Below, piece by piece: positions 23,193 through 35,812 of a stretch of 64,000 nt of DNA. The stretch is taken from contig CP136896.1 in assembly GCA_034359265.1 (NCBI GenBank), positions 66,785,501 through 66,849,500 on the forward strand, written 5' to 3'. The position numbers and the translations under genes are program-made. Source of the stretch: Canna indica. Its lineage: Eukaryota > Streptophyta > Magnoliopsida > Zingiberales > Cannaceae. Under the pieces are notes generated by a model. That model was given only the letters and a program-made list of their open reading frames with translations. It ran no database searches and was not told the origin of the DNA. Position 1 is the first letter of the stretch. Every line of letters starts with the position of its first letter.

Positions 23193-26100
23193 CTCATATC
23201 ATTCGACCGGCCAAGCTAAGTTCGTGGTCTGTAGTGTAGCCGTCCATGCTGCTGAATCACCCATGAAAAATCAAGCAGATTCGCGAGACTTCAGTACTTC
23301 ACAGGGCAGGAGAGTGAGAGTGGCACTGAATAGAGATTGTATTGCTATTTGATCTGCTCTCTGTGTCTACTAATTCACTATAACTGTGAGGGTGAGCTCG
23401 ACTTAAATTCTGACTCTATCCGTGGAAATATTTGACGGTAAGAAAAATAAAATAAAAGTAAAAAGATGCTACATCGAATTATTGACGAATATCGTAAAAA
23501 TATTGTTGCATCGAATTATTGGCATTTGACCTGATTAAAAATTGAAAATATATTGCAGAAAATTCGTAATGAACGCTCATTCTCGACAACAATTAGGAAT
23601 ACATTAATTGAGAATATTTTTTTTATTTATACGAAGATTTTTTATTTTTTATTATTTGAGGATTGTATTCTCATTTTTATCATCTTCTTGTATAAATAGG
23701 AGGCACCTCTTAGACTAATCATATCATCTCAAGTTTTTCAAGAGAGAGATAGAGGGAGAGAGTGTGTCTTCATCCTCTCCCTTGAGTCAATGCTCCTCTT
23801 ATTATAATTTTTATTGCAGCATCGGCCGAGTCGAGTTGTAGCGACAGCAATTTGATCTACTCCTTTCAGAAAGGGTCAAATTCAATTTTTTAAAAACAGT
23901 ATTTTCATATTCAAATTATTTTTTACTGTAATTCCTCTCAAAAAAATAATATAAAAATTTTATTTTCTCCGCGTAGATTTCTCTCAATAAAGTAATATAA
24001 AAATATCATCTTCTCCCTGTGTAAGACTAATACTCGTCGAGTTCGACCATATAAATTTATAGTGTTTCATATTTTTTGAATTCTTTTTATAATTTTGATA
24101 ATTTTACTTTTGATGTTTTCGAATTCGAAATCCTAGTAAAAATATCAACTTTATTCCTAACAATAACAATTATATTTGAATTGTTCATATTTTTATTAAT
24201 AAATTAATTATTACCATTATCAATTATTTGATTCCTTTTATCTTTAAGCAATATCCATCTTACAAGTGTGCAAACTGCAAAGCATAAAAATGGGAAACAC
24301 GTACCTTTGCCCACCTCCAATGCACCAGAGACCAACCTCACATAACTCCGGCATGCATTTCTCGTCCTACTTGACCTTTTTCTCATATCTTTTATCTTGC
24401 ACTTAATATGATGATGAGGTGTTTAAGCATGTGACATGTGTCGACATGGTATCAATAATCTATATTATCCTACCCTGAAATTTTGGATTTGCTTTCAAAT
24501 CATGGGATATTTTTTCTTAATGCACAAACAACGTGTCAATGTCTTCCATCCACTTGGATTCGGCATCTATTAAAGTACATTTAAGGCGTCCTTCTGATGT
24601 TCATGATGAGGGTTTCCCACTACCAAAAAAGAAGCATGCAATGGATATTTATTCTAGGTCAACCTATAGTGATAACAATGTTAATTTGGAGTGTTTTACT
24701 TTGGGATGCTTGCGTTTATTCAATTCATTAATTTAAATCGATCAAAATCATGAACCATAATTCCACCTAATTCAAAATTTGATGTGAATTTAAAATATTA
24801 ATTTCACACGATATATCTTAATACCGAAACAAATGTATATATTGAGTATTGAGATATCTTCCCATCGCATCTAATAATTCTCTTAACCATTCGCAATGAT
24901 ATAGATTATAATTTTTTTAAAAAAATAAACACATGAGTTGAGAAAAATTAGTACTTTTTTATTAAAAAACAATATTATATTAGGTCAAACATAAATATAA
25001 TAATAATTGCTAGAAAGAATACGCTCATTATAAAGCACATCAATTATTAAGCATATCGTGGCACTAATATATAGGATTCACTAATGTTCAACTTGCTCTC
25101 ACGCAATTTAGCCTTTAGAGTTTGTTCAAAAAAATAACAGGGTACTTATTAAAATATATTTTGAATTTTGTAATTTTTTTTCAATTTTTTTCAATTTTTT
25201 TCAATTTTTTTCATTTTATCGAATTGTATCATGTACTATTAAATTTGTATCAATTTTACCCCGTCAAATATAGTCAACAGCTCCGTTAGAACGATGATGT
25301 CGTAGCTTTCCGACGTTGATTAAATAATATTTTTAAAATAAAAAAAATCATATTAGTTTATATTCAAATATTATAAAATATTCTTATATAAATATTGACC
25401 ACATCATCTATGTTGATTTTTTAAATATAAAATAATATTTATATGAGAATATTTTATATTATTTGAATATAAATTTATATGATTTTTTTAAAAAATATTA
25501 TTTTAATCCACCAAAAAATCATATCATCATCTTAACGGAACTGTTGAAGTATACTTGGCAGGTGGATAAAATTGATACAAATCCATGTACTACTTGGCAG
25601 GTGGATAAAATTGATACAAATCCAATAGTACATGATATAATTTGGTGAAATAAAATTTTTGAATAAACTTGAGAAAATGTGCAAAATTCATGATATAAAT
25701 TAGAAGACTTCCAATAGAAGTCTCACCGCAAGTTCTTCAAGCCGGATCATAATTCAGATCCATCAAAATTCAAGACAACAGATAACATCATCAATGAGTA
25801 AAATTAAGTTTGCATATATTTGTATTATTGGTAAGTCGATTCCAATGAGTAAAACATTATTTGAAAATTTGGAATCACCTCAACTATAAGATTCAAAGGA
25901 GAAAACAAAATAATAATAAGTAGATTAATTTATAACAGTTCTGAAAGTAATTTGAGATATATATTAATATAATAACTCCTATTTGTATTATTATTAAGTT
26001 GATTCCAAGCCATCACTATTCCTTGTGTACTAATTTGACACTAGAAAACTCTGATTCATCATTTGTTCCGAGACAATGATAAGAGTGAATGAAGGCTCAA

Positions 26101-26720
26101 CCTTTCAGAATCAGAAGGGCTCTTGGGAAGGGCTAATTAAGTGCCACTTGACACTGTCATGCCACCACACTACTACACTACCAGGGTTGGCAGAAAGCTG
26201 CATGCATCAACCTCACTAATAAATAATGAAAGGTACTCTCTTTCTCTTTTTCTTTTTCTTTTTTGAAAAAATGTATATATCTAAGGAATATGAAAAAATA
26301 CAGAGAGATTTTGGGCTTTCTGTGAACACTAAAATGCGTAATTTATGGATTTTTATTCTACTTGCAGTTTAATTTTTGCCCTTCATTAAAGAATACAAAT
26401 AAAAGAAAAAGAGTAGAGATACTGAAAATGAAAGAGAAAAGGTTCAACCTTCCAATAAAAATGGAGCCACCAAGAGTAATATTATTTTGTTCCATATTTT
26501 CTACGTTTAAATTCCACATCTCATGCCACCTCATCACAAATTTATGCTACTTCTGTGCATATGTCAATATATTTGCTTTAACCATCTTAATTAAACATTA
26601 ATGGCAGATGGGCTTTTGGACTTTTCTTTTGCAGGCCCTTCAGAAAGAAAGAAGGAAAGAGAGAGAAGAAAAACGGACAGAATAAAAAGAAAAAATAAGA
26701 AAGAAAACAAGACTTATTTA
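23193..26720. other. AT-rich intergenic DNA; possible retroelement LTR remnant and MITE-like repeat
   Basis: At 23380-24130 a segment with TATAAATAGG (about 23690), an AGAGAGAG leader-like run and a TG-rich start resembles a solo LTR, but no boundaries or target duplication could be found. The repeat at 25150-25700 is listed separately. Purine-rich stretches lie near 26640-26760. No protein family was recognised in any frame. Confidence 0.4.
25150..25700. repeat. MITE-like inverted repeat, boundaries uncertain
   Basis: The arm at about 25160-25265 reappears inverted at about 25575-25700. Both contain TGTATCATGTACTAT-type sequence next to TTTGTATCAATTTTA. Inside the right arm a 37-bp unit (GGCAGGTGGATAAAATTGAT) is duplicated at 25556 and 25593. 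The left arm also has a short TTTTTTTCAA tandem run. No clear target duplication was found, so the superfamily is not assigned. Confidence 0.55.
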
Positions 26721-28603
26721 CTTAAAGGAAAGGAAAGGAAGTGAAGAAGGAAAGGAAACTAGAATAATTCTTTTTATTTTGCTTCTTCATCATGTGTTTG
26801 ATCCTATAAAGCCAGCATCGAATCATCTCTGCAGCTGAAGACTGTAAGAGGCAAAAGGAGGGGCGGTCAAGCCCCAATCTCGACCATGTGATATATATAG
26901 CGTCGCCGGCATCGGTCACATTCTCTTCATCTGACAATAATGGAATCTGCTGGAGCTAGCGACAAGAAGATCGTCGTCAAAGAAAGAGGAGCGAGGGCAT
27001 CGGTCAGTTGGTCGGCGCCGACAATGGCAACAGCAGTGGTGTGACTCTAGGAGAGCTCGAGAGAGAACATGTGAGATAGGATCTTTCCTAGCTTCTTTCT
27101 GATAGCATCCATATTTGAGCAGAATAGTTAATTTGAAGGAAAGAAATCCAAATATTTTCTTTCCCTTCTTGTCTCCTTCATTAATGCAAACAAAGATTTC
27201 TTCCCCTCTTCCTTTTTCTCCTCCCTCCCTTCCTTCCAACGAGGAATGAAGACAATGGCAAACCCTCCGTTTTTCTGGGGAGTAGATCATGCCCCCTCAA
27301 ACAGCATTTTGACAGAAAATTCAGTTAAAATAAATGAAAATTACACAAAAAATAAATAGGTCCGCCCATTAATTAAGACCACCACTTGGTTTGGCTTGGC
27401 ATGCACATGCATGTGCTATTATTTTTTTTGGACCCATGCACATGCATTTATACTCTTTCTAGTTAGGAACATCAACTATATAGCATACTGGAACTTTTAG
27501 GTTTATTTTCCACTAACTAATTCCACAGCAACCAAGAGTTCATGAATTATTATTTCAATTTTGTGAAGAAAAAAAGATAGCTTTGGTTTGCAACTGTGCA
27601 TGCATGCATGCATATGTTCTAATTCACGGGATATTAAAACTCAAAAGAGATCAAGTTGTTGAAGAAATGAAATAAACAATATTAACTAATGCATGCAGTG
27701 TTTTAGGCATGTAAAGCATTAGCCAGAAGAGAGTACGATAGAGTTGAACATTTGGCATTAATTAATGCCCTTGTTTGATCTGCTAGCTGGTGTATGCATG
27801 CCTCAGTTTCAGGCCAGAGCAAATCCATTCATTCAATATTCTCACTTTTTTACTGCTTAAAGAGAATACGTACCACCCTCCATTCAACTGCATGCTTTTT
27901 TTTCCGGACCACCTTCTCCTCCTGCCCTAAAGCCTGTTATTTAACTTACGCCTACATATATATCACTGCAAAGCCCTAAAATGGATGCCTTGTGACAGCT
28001 GGGGTTTCAGGGTTTCAGGGTTTCAGGACTCCCTTCTCTCTTTTCAGGCCACATCCATGTGCATGCAATAAGACTGCAAACTAAGATCGATCGACTTAAT
28101 TACTGAAATATCAATAGAATTAATAGTGGAATTAATTATATATCACGGAGATCAGCCACATCTGTCACTCTGAGAAATGGAGAAGCTAATTCTGCAGAAT
28201 TAAGTGAAATTTCTGAACCCCGTCTTTTTCTATTAATTACTACTTCGTCCCCTTCAGCTGATCCATCTTGGAGTTATATTAACGGAGTATATATATACTC
28301 TTAATTTCATTGCTGCTTAATTACTTTTTGTTCGGTTGGTTGTTTTATCTATTATAAATATATATTGCATGCAATGTTAATTAAGAGTGGATATGGATTT
28401 CGATCTATATATATATATATATATCATAATTTTTGTGTTTGTGGATATGGATTCTATGTATGAATAATTATATAATTATGTAGTTTCACTCTAATTATTC
28501 TAAAATAAGATCGAGTAGTGTTTTGACCAATAAATTAAATATTACATTCTATATAAACAAAAATATTGGTCATCCTTAGAACCCAGGCGAGACTAATTAA
28601 GAT
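26721..28603. other. Intergenic region without recognised gene
   Basis: A minus-strand open frame of 124 codons (26916-27290) lacks any family feature and has low-complexity Cys/His/Arg stretches. A GGGTTTCA triplet repeat lies near 28000-28025 and a GCATGCAT run near 27600. Nothing else was seen. Confidence 0.45.
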
Positions 28604-29080
28604 GAGTTAAGAGTGATTTTTACCCTCGAACTATTGAAAATGAGGTAAAAATACTCCTAAACTTTTCTTTAGTTAATTTTTACCTTTAAAGAAATGAAAA
28701 TGATTGGAAAATGCCCTCGAATTATTAGAAATTGGTAAAAATACTCATAAACATTTTGTTGATAAGTTTTTTACTTTTAGAAAAACAAAAATAATTGAAA
28801 TATATCAGTATTTTTACTCATGTCTAAAGGTAGAAAGATTTTTTTTCCTTAGAAATTGATAAAAAATACTAGTATATTTTTTAACTATTTTTGTTTGTCT
28901 ATGGGTAAAAAACTATCAAAAAAACAAATTTAGGGGTATTTTTACTCATTTCTAATATATAGTTCGAGAATATTTTTCAATTGTTTTAGTTTGTTTAAGG
29001 GTAAAAATCAACCAAAGAAGAGTTTAAGAGTATTTTTACACAATTTTCAATAATTCAAGATCAAAAATTATCCTTAACCC
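28604..29080. mobile_element. Mutator-like MITE, 477 bp, 9-bp target duplication
   Basis: Flanked by AATTAAGAT at 28595-28603 and 29081-29089. Termini are GAGTTAAGAGTGATTTTTAC and, reversed from the other end, GGGTTAAGGATAATTTTTGA. The interior repeats TTTTTAC/GTAAAAA motifs in both orientations and encodes nothing. A 9-bp duplication with long inverted ends indicates a MULE-derived MITE. Confidence 0.8.
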
Positions 29081-29089
29081 AATTAAGAT

Positions 29090-29558
29090 TCAAGCTGGGC
29101 GGCCGACATATATGATCTCTTTTTGCTATACAGAGAAAGGCTGCATATATATATATATATATATTAATTGACCTTCCCTAGACAAACATTGAAGGGAGCT
29201 GATCGGATCACCCTTTTATTAGTATTCCAAGAAAACAACCTACCAACAAGGGGCAGAAATCTGGTAAAAATTATCCCATGAAGAAATATGCAAAAGCTAA
29301 TTGTTAAGCTCATAAATTTCTTGATATGTTGAGATGAGTTATTCAACCTATAAATTCTTATCCAAGTTTCAGGTTGAGACCTCGATTGATCACTAACTCT
29401 TGGGAATTAATCAATGCTATTAATTGATTAGAAACATGCATTGAGGTTTATTATATATGATGTTCTTCAATCAGCTGATCGAACATCATATACAAGATAT
29501 TTTTTATGGTGAACTAATATATATGCTATCAAATATATATGCCACAATATAGGAATTC

Positions 29559-29593
<35 letters not shown>

Positions 29594-31051
29594 GTATATG
29601 TATATGTACGTATATGACCTGTGCTACTGGGCATGCACTGCAAATTGCTTTGCATTCAGAATTGTCCAGCCAAAGAAGGCTGGCAAACTTATTTGTGGTC
29701 CTCAAAGCCTTGGTGGATGACTTAAAGAGGAGGTTCTGATATATGGTCCATACCCTATACATGGGTACCTTCTTAGGGTTTCAAGTTCACACATGCTTTG
29801 CCTTCAAGAGTTCTTTATCTGCAAAATTCTTAATTACAATGCATTAATCATGCGGTTGATATATATTATATATTTATACATCAAGGTATCCATGTGTGGA
29901 ATTTAATTTGCAGCTATACTTCTTCATAATTATACATATATATAATAGAATTATAATAAATATGTATGTTTCCAGACACCTGTACTAGTTAATTAATTGA
30001 AGAATACTCTTCTGGCTAAAATAGATGCATGCTTATAAGTAGTATATATAAAAGTAAATATATAGGTGCCCAAATGGAAATTTATGGCTTACAGACCAAA
30101 TTACCCTCAAAATAAAGCAGAAGCTGCTTAACTGATGTAAGTGAAGTGGAAGGAGAAAAATTATTGGGACATGCCTGTCCATGATCTGATAGGCATATAT
30201 CCACCACATGTTTGCAAATGGGCTATACTTCTTTTCCTCTTTTAGGGTTCGTGCAAATCCGCGCAGCATCTGCTCAAGATGATGATGATTGAGTTGCTTA
30301 TTTTCGAGAGGGAGTCTGAAGCCTGCAAAACCACAGTCAGCTGCTAGTTTCGAGCTAGCTTAACTGCTAGCTATATCAAATTGCAGGCGAAGGAGATTGA
30401 TCGATCGATCATTATTCGATCAAGCTAGGTGATTTCGGATCGATCAGAGATCTTCCTCAACAAGTTTATAGCAGAAATTCTCCTGATTCAAGAGTTCTGT
30501 GAGATTTTGCATTTGCAAGTAAGTTATTGATCTCACTCTTCTTGATTACCAAGTTGATACTTGAAAGAGGCAGCTGCTCTTGTCAATTAAATCCTTCTCA
30601 ATAAGATATATACACATAGGGAAAGTAAATAAAAGCGGATCTTAATTTATCCTTTTTCAAGATATGTGTTCAGTGTTTTTTTTTATAAAAAAGATATATT
30701 TTCGATTATCCCATATGATTGTTCAGCTGGTTGAGATTTTTCTGGAATTATATAAGTCAAGAATGATCCTGATCATTTTGTATTATATATATCTTAATCA
30801 GACTAAAATTAATTTCTTCAGTATATATTCCTTTACTCACAATAATTTATGAAGGAACATCAAAAAAATTCCAAATATTAAGTAAGAATGAACAATACTA
30901 AAATTAAGGATCGAAGAAAAATAGAAACTTGTACTGTAATTATGGACATTAGTTTTTTACTTTCTATCATTTCCTGTATAATTATCTAGATAAATATTCA
31001 TGCTAGCTACTAGTTTCTGCTAATTACTGCATATTTATATATGATATCATA
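29090..31051. other. AT-rich region upstream of the TCP gene
   Basis: Contains (TA)n runs (near 29145-29165, 29560-29590) and many TTAATTAA motifs. It may include the promoter and an untranslated leader exon of the TCP gene, perhaps near 30280-30540, but no splice structure could be shown. No coding region was recognised. Confidence 0.4.
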
Positions 31052-31130
31052 TGTTACACACTCATCAAGCCTTATAAGCCAACACCACATCCAACATACT
31101 CCCGATGTGGGACTAAACCGGGGTATTACA
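31052..31130. repeat. LTR fragment of the same TRIM type as the RBOH-intron element
   Basis: A 79-bp piece, TGTTACA...GTATTACA, matches the LTR at 7972-8138, including ACTCATCAAGCCTTATAA and a GATGTGGGACTAAAC block. A PBS-like GATATCA borders it on the left. It is a solo, shortened remnant about 320 bp upstream of the TCP start codon. Confidence 0.65.
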
Positions 31131-31262
31131 TCATATACATATATGTGTATATATACAAACAAAATGTTTTTTATTTTACTATCACAAAATAATCCTTTGG
31201 TTTTTGAAGATCGGTGTATACATTCACATATATAATTATTTTTTCAATAGAAATAATCTCAA

Positions 31263-31265
<3 letters not shown>

Positions 31266-31313
<48 letters not shown>
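31266..31313. repeat. (TA)n microsatellite, about 48 bp
   Basis: An uninterrupted alternating AT run about 140 bp upstream of the TCP start codon. Likely length-polymorphic. Confidence 0.9.
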
Positions 31314-31317
<4 letters not shown>

Positions 31318-31454
31318 TCTCTTATTTTAGATTAATAAATTATTAGTATTCAAAGAATTCCTCTTTTATTAATTATCAGTAGCATTCCATGATCATGAAT
31401 TGCTCAGTAACCGGTGAGGAATAACATCTAGCTAAGCTGGCTAGCTATCTTAAG

Positions 31455-32252
31455 ATGATTCAAAGGTCAAGAGAAGAAAGGAACATGAAGCAATTAGATC
31501 TCGGTGCCGCCGGCACTGACATCAAGGCTCAAACAAGTTTGAGATCATGGTCATCATCAGCACTCAAGAATCCAAGAATTGTTCGAGTCTCACGATCCTT
31601 CGGAGGAAAAGACCGGCACAGCAAGGTCAGAACCATAAGAGGACTGCGCGACCGCCGCGTGCGGCTGTCAGTGCCCACTGCGATTCAGTTGTATGACCTT
31701 CAAGACAAGCTGGGGCTTAATCAGCCTAGCAAAGTTGTGGACTGGCTTCTCAGCAATGCTCAGCATGAGATTGACAAGCTTCCCCCACTCGAAATGATAC
31801 AAGGAGAACATCATCATCATCTTTTCCAGTTTCCTCCATATAATTTGGCAAGCTCGGATCAGGCTTTCTTTGGAAACACCAGTACCGCTAATGACAATGA
31901 ATACATTCTCAGAAACCATAAAGCTCAAGCTGGCATTCTTAGTGACAGCGCCCATAATAGCTTAGGTTTTCTTAAGAGGAGCAAAGAGAAGGAAGCTTTG
32001 GAGGATCTTAATATTGAGAAGCGCAACCTGATGCAGGATGAAGGAGGTGAACAAGTGCATCATGGATTTGTGTTGGAGAACAATGCAATAAGTGCTACTT
32101 ACAGTACTCCCTTCTACAATTTGGAGAGTGCATCAAGCAATGATTACTTATCTCAGGGCCAAACTCCAATCTCGATACTGGCATCATACATGGCTGCTGC
32201 TGCTGCATCCAATGTTCCACACTTGATGGCTCTCCACAAAGACAGCAATTGA
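31455..32252 (+). CDS. TCP: TCP transcription factor, class II CIN type (TCP5/13/17-like)
   Basis: A DNA-binding factor of the CIN subgroup that limits cell proliferation and shapes leaves and petals in model plants. It is a single exon of 265 residues. The non-canonical bHLH TCP domain spans about 51-109: [20 protein letters not shown] (basic), then [20 protein letters not shown] and [20 protein letters not shown]. The preceding [16 protein letters not shown] and the [10 protein letters not shown] basic region are typical of the TCP5/13/17 branch. I saw no miR319-like target site, as expected, since that branch is not a miR319 target. The tail is Ser/Asn-rich and has a poly-Ala stretch (about 247-252). 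The first ATG is taken; a second one at residue 11 (MKQLDLG) is also possible. TGGGCC-type sites, which TCPs can bind, occur upstream of the ATP3 gene in this window. Confidence 0.95.
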   Translation: MIQRSREERNMKQLDLGAAGTDIKAQTSLRSWSSSALKNPRIVRVSRSFGGKDRHSKVRTIRGLRDRRVRLSVPTAIQLYDLQDKLGLNQPSKVVDWLLSNAQHEIDKLPPLEMIQGEHHHHLFQFPPYNLASSDQAFFGNTSTANDNEYILRNHKAQAGILSDSAHNSLGFLKRSKEKEALEDLNIEKRNLMQDEGGEQVHHGFVLENNAISATYSTPFYNLESASSNDYLSQGQTPISILASYMAAAAASNVPHLMALHKDSN

Positions 32253-33148
32253 GAAATATTTGCTTATTAATTATATATATACTATCAAGAAGAGTATGCA
32301 TGGAAAAATAATGATATATAGCAAAGGATTATCGTTAGTGAGATAGTGACTGATGATGTCACGTGTGACTTGATTAACTAATTTCTTTCTTTGCTCCAAA
32401 AGCAAAAGGAAAAATATTGTTGTTATCTGTTACAGTATAATATATATAGAGAGAAAGAATGGCATATTGGATATGCATTCTATTATTTCTCTGATATATG
32501 ATGGAATATTTGGCATGAAGACAAACTAAAGAAGTAATTATTGGAACTAAGATAATAATATTTAATTTTTGGCTTGCTAGATGACATGCATTTAAGTTCA
32601 TGACATTCTTGGGTGCATATTTCTTGAAGTAATAAACTTTGGCAGAACCTAAATTTATGTTTGTTTATATATATATGTATGTCACTATATATATAGGAAT
32701 TTAAATATTCTTGCCTAGAGAAATATACTTAATTACTCGCCAGATAATTAATTCATTTTAATTTATGCTATTGAGTCAAAGATTTCTTTATATATAAATT
32801 TTTTAAGATATATATACTAGTCATGAATCACAATGTTTAATTTGACATGCATGCATTAGATTACATTGAAATTAACAATTAGAAATTAAAATGGCCCCAG
32901 TAAGGCCATGTTAAAAGAAAACCATCAAATTTCAGTCAACAAACTAATAGTACTTATTAAGCTGACAATTACTGATATATTATCATCTACATATCAAGTC
33001 CTATATATTTGTTGTACTTGAATTCGCTATTTGTTAATAATTTAATGTGAGTCCGGGTCCGGGATCGGGTCCGTGTTCATTGCTCTAGCTACAATTCTCT
33101 ACTTCCTAAGAAATTGTACTTTATACATAAAATTGTGTTAATCAAATG

Positions 33149-33211
<63 letters not shown>

Positions 33212-33819
33212 CCTATTTTGTAATAAAGCTAATCAGTTATGAAATTTATATATGTATGTTAATTAATTTAATTAACATGTTTCTATTTTGAATTCCACCA
33301 TTAGCCTTCACTTGTATATATTGAGTATGATATAAATTTGTTGGGATTTTCAAGATATGTATATGCTACATGCATGACTAGTTGGTGATAATTTCATGTG
33401 GTGCATTTCTTGTTTGCTTATAAAAGACAGAAGGAAGATTTCACAACAGCCTAAGATTTAAGGAGACATTACAGCTTTGTGTGGGGAGATGCATGGAAAG
33501 TGGCAGGTTACCTTTGGAAATATATATTAATTACTAGGAAGTGGTCCAAATAGGTAAGTAAAATATGTAGAGGTAATTAATTAATTAATATATAGGGTTA
33601 AAGTTTCATGTCCTCTTCAATTAAGTACTATTGGACCACTCTATATACATTTAGGATGGTCCCTTATATGTGCTAGGCTAATTATGAAACAGTACATGCA
33701 TTTATTATACTTCTAATTAAGTTAACTATTTGTGTTTCTTTTCATTAAATTTTACACCTAAATATATACTTGCATTCCAAATTTCCAATGTTAATCATAT
33801 AAATATAAAGGCTTAATTA
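32253..33819. other. AT-rich region downstream of the TCP gene
   Basis: Contains the TCP 3'UTR side and a 59-bp (TA)n run, listed separately. No further gene or complete transposon was recognised before the MITE at 33820. Confidence 0.55.
33152..33210. repeat. (TA)n microsatellite, about 59 bp
   Basis: Uninterrupted alternating AT, the longest simple repeat in the window. It is prone to cruciform formation and length change. Confidence 0.92.
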
Positions 33820-34309
33820 TGTTTTAATTTGGTCCCCCAAAATATCATATATTTTTTTCGTTTGGTCTTTACTTTTTAAATTTTTTTGTTTAGTCTATCA
33901 AAAATTATTTTCGTTTTCGTTTGGTCCCTTCATTAATTTTTCATTAACTTTTGCTGTTAAGTGCTAACATGACAATGATGACATGAATTAAAAAGAGACT
34001 AAACAGAAAAAATAAGATATTTTAAGAAATTAAATGAAAAAAAATGTATATTTTAATAACTTAAAGCATAACAATATACAAAATATTTTATCCATCTAGT
34101 CCTTTAAAATATCTTATTTTTTCGGTTTGGTCACTCTTTAATCCATGTCAGCATTAATTGTCATGTTGGTACTTAATTAACAGCAAAAGTTAACGGAGGG
34201 ACCAAACAGAAATAAAAATAAATTTTGAGGGACTAAACACAATTTTTTTTAAAATGATGGACCAAACAAAAAAAATGATATTTTGGGGGACCAAAAATAT
34301 AATTAAGCC
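33820..34309. mobile_element. Mutator-like MITE, 490 bp, 9-bp target duplication
   Basis: Flanked by AAATATAAA at 33811-33819 and 34310-34318. Both ends begin GGCTTAATTAT when read inward, followed by (C/A)TTTGGTCCCCC-type sequence. The two halves are largely inverted copies of each other (TTTGGTC/GACCAAA motifs, and a central TGACATG-type stretch). It has no coding capacity and ends 50 bp before CACTA-1. Confidence 0.85.
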
Positions 34310-34379
34310 AAATATAAATTATATTTAGGTAATTCGTTTAACCTATGTGTGCTTTGTCCACTACTAGAAACTTGATCTT

Positions 34380-34662
34380 CAGCAACGGCTATCAGCAACG
34401 GCCGCTCAAGCCGTTGCTATTTGCAACGGCATTCTTACGGCCGCCCAAGCCGTTGCCGATATCTGTATCTGCAACGGCGTTCTAAAGGAAAACCGAGCCG
34501 TTGCGGATTATTTTAATTATCAGCAACGGCTTTCTGACGGAAAGGCGAGCCGTTGCTGATGTTTTAATCGTCAGCAACGGCTTGCTAACGGATAAGTGAG
34601 CCGTTGCTGATGATAACTTATCAGCAACGGCGTTCTAACAGGCGATTGAGCCGTTGCTGACA
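34380..34662. repeat. Left subterminal palindromic repeats of CACTA-1
   Basis: Five to six units of about 60-65 bp, each of the form CAGCAACGGC - spacer - GCCGTTGCTGA. In En/Spm, subterminal repeats are the binding sites of TNPA, and by analogy these should bind the element's own DNA-binding protein. The same core fills the right end (38290-38670). Confidence 0.8.
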
Positions 34663-35070
34663 AGTTTATATAGGGCACGCTCTCGCGCCCGACCCTTCTT
34701 CCTCCTGCTGCTGCCGTCGCCGCTCCTGCCGACGCCTCTCGCCGCCGCTGCTGCTGGTATGTTGATCGGCCGGCCGGCTCTCACTATGATTCGGCCGGAG
34801 AGGTTAAAATCCGACCGAAACCCTATTTCTAGGGTTTCGGCCGGCGGCGGTCGGCCTATGGCCGCCGCCGGACCTTCTATAGTGGCCGGACAGTGTGTCC
34901 GGCCACTGTACGCCGGCGCCGAAGGGTGGACTCCGGCGCCGGAATTTATATATATATATATATATATTATTGTTTTGAAATTGTTAATTAATTATTTTAT
35001 AATTGTTAATTAATTGTTTAGATTAATTGTTTAATTTGTTAGATTAATTATTAGGGTTTAGATTAATTTT

Positions 35071-35304
35071 GGACGCGCGCCGGAATCATCCACTTCGGAC
35101 GCGCGCCGGAATCGTCCAATTTGGACTTGCGCCGGAATCGTCCACTTCGGACGCGCGCCGGAATTGTCCAATTCAAACTCGCGCCGGAATCGTCCACTTC
35201 GGACGCGCGCCGGAATCGTCCAATTCGGACTCGCGCCGGAATCGTCCACTTCGGACTCGCGCCGGAATCGTCCACTTCGGACGCGCGCCGAAATCGTCCA
35301 ATAT
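35071..35304. repeat. 26-bp minisatellite, nine units, in CACTA-1
   Basis: Nine consecutive units of GGACGCGCGCCGGAATCGTC plus six more bases, with a partial tenth. Units alternate between CGCGC and CTCGC and between CCACTTC and CCAATTC endings, suggesting duplication of pairs. Because 26 is not a multiple of three, each strand gives long repetitive open frames in several registers; these are not genes. CACTA-2 keeps about three inverted units at 59980-60057. Confidence 0.9.
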
Positions 35305-35508
35305 GGACTCGAACTGTCTCGAAACATTTAGAAAATAATCATCCATCCGACGAGTTGATATGTTTCACGTACGCATCGATGAATCGGATATGATTTAGCA
35401 AAACCTTAGATCCGTTCGGGAATTGTATGTTCGTGTAAAAGAAGTAGATGATCTTTTATACGACGTACAATTCTTGAATTGTCCCTGATTGGACAATTTG
35501 GGAATATA

Positions 35509-35698
35509 GTTATTTGTACTGCACTTACGTTTTTATTTTAACTGTTAACTAATTATTCTAAAATTCGGCAACATCTCTCTTGTTCTCCGATACGCGCCCA
35601 GATGATATGCGTATTCGGAGAACTGTAGGGAGATGCTGTCGAAATTTAGAATAATTAGTTAACAGTTAAAATAAAAACGTAAGTGCAGTACGAATAAC
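35509..35698. repeat. Long near-perfect hairpin (arms about 87 and 90 bp, loop about 13 nt) in CACTA-1
   Basis: The arm at 35509-35595 (starting GTTATTTGTACTGCACTTAC) is repeated inverted at 35609-35698 with few mismatches, around the loop GCCCAGATGATAT. A decayed copy of the same structure lies in CACTA-2 at about 59603-59800. The transcript would fold into a dicer-sized hairpin. Confidence 0.88.
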
Positions 35699-35812
35699 AT
35701 AAATCCCGAATGGAATAGGACAATCTCACCTAAAGACATTAACCAAAGAAATTGTCATTGATTGACAGAATCATGTCGGCTGATCGAAGTTGGATGTGAT
35801 CGAAGTTGAATC

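Noticed and set aside
26916..27290. 124-codon minus-strand frame
   Set aside because: No known motif, low-complexity Cys/His/Arg and Glu/Gly/Lys stretches, no splice context. Likely chance.
29188..29200. miR159-like core ATTGAAGGGAGCT
   Set aside because: Only 13 bases match, the 5' part differs, and no complementary arm that could form a precursor hairpin was seen nearby.
35058..35393. Several long open frames on both strands with RRNRPLRTRAGIV or SGRFRRESE repeats
   Set aside because: They come from the 26-bp minisatellite, whose period is not a multiple of three and so opens several registers. No start context or family similarity.
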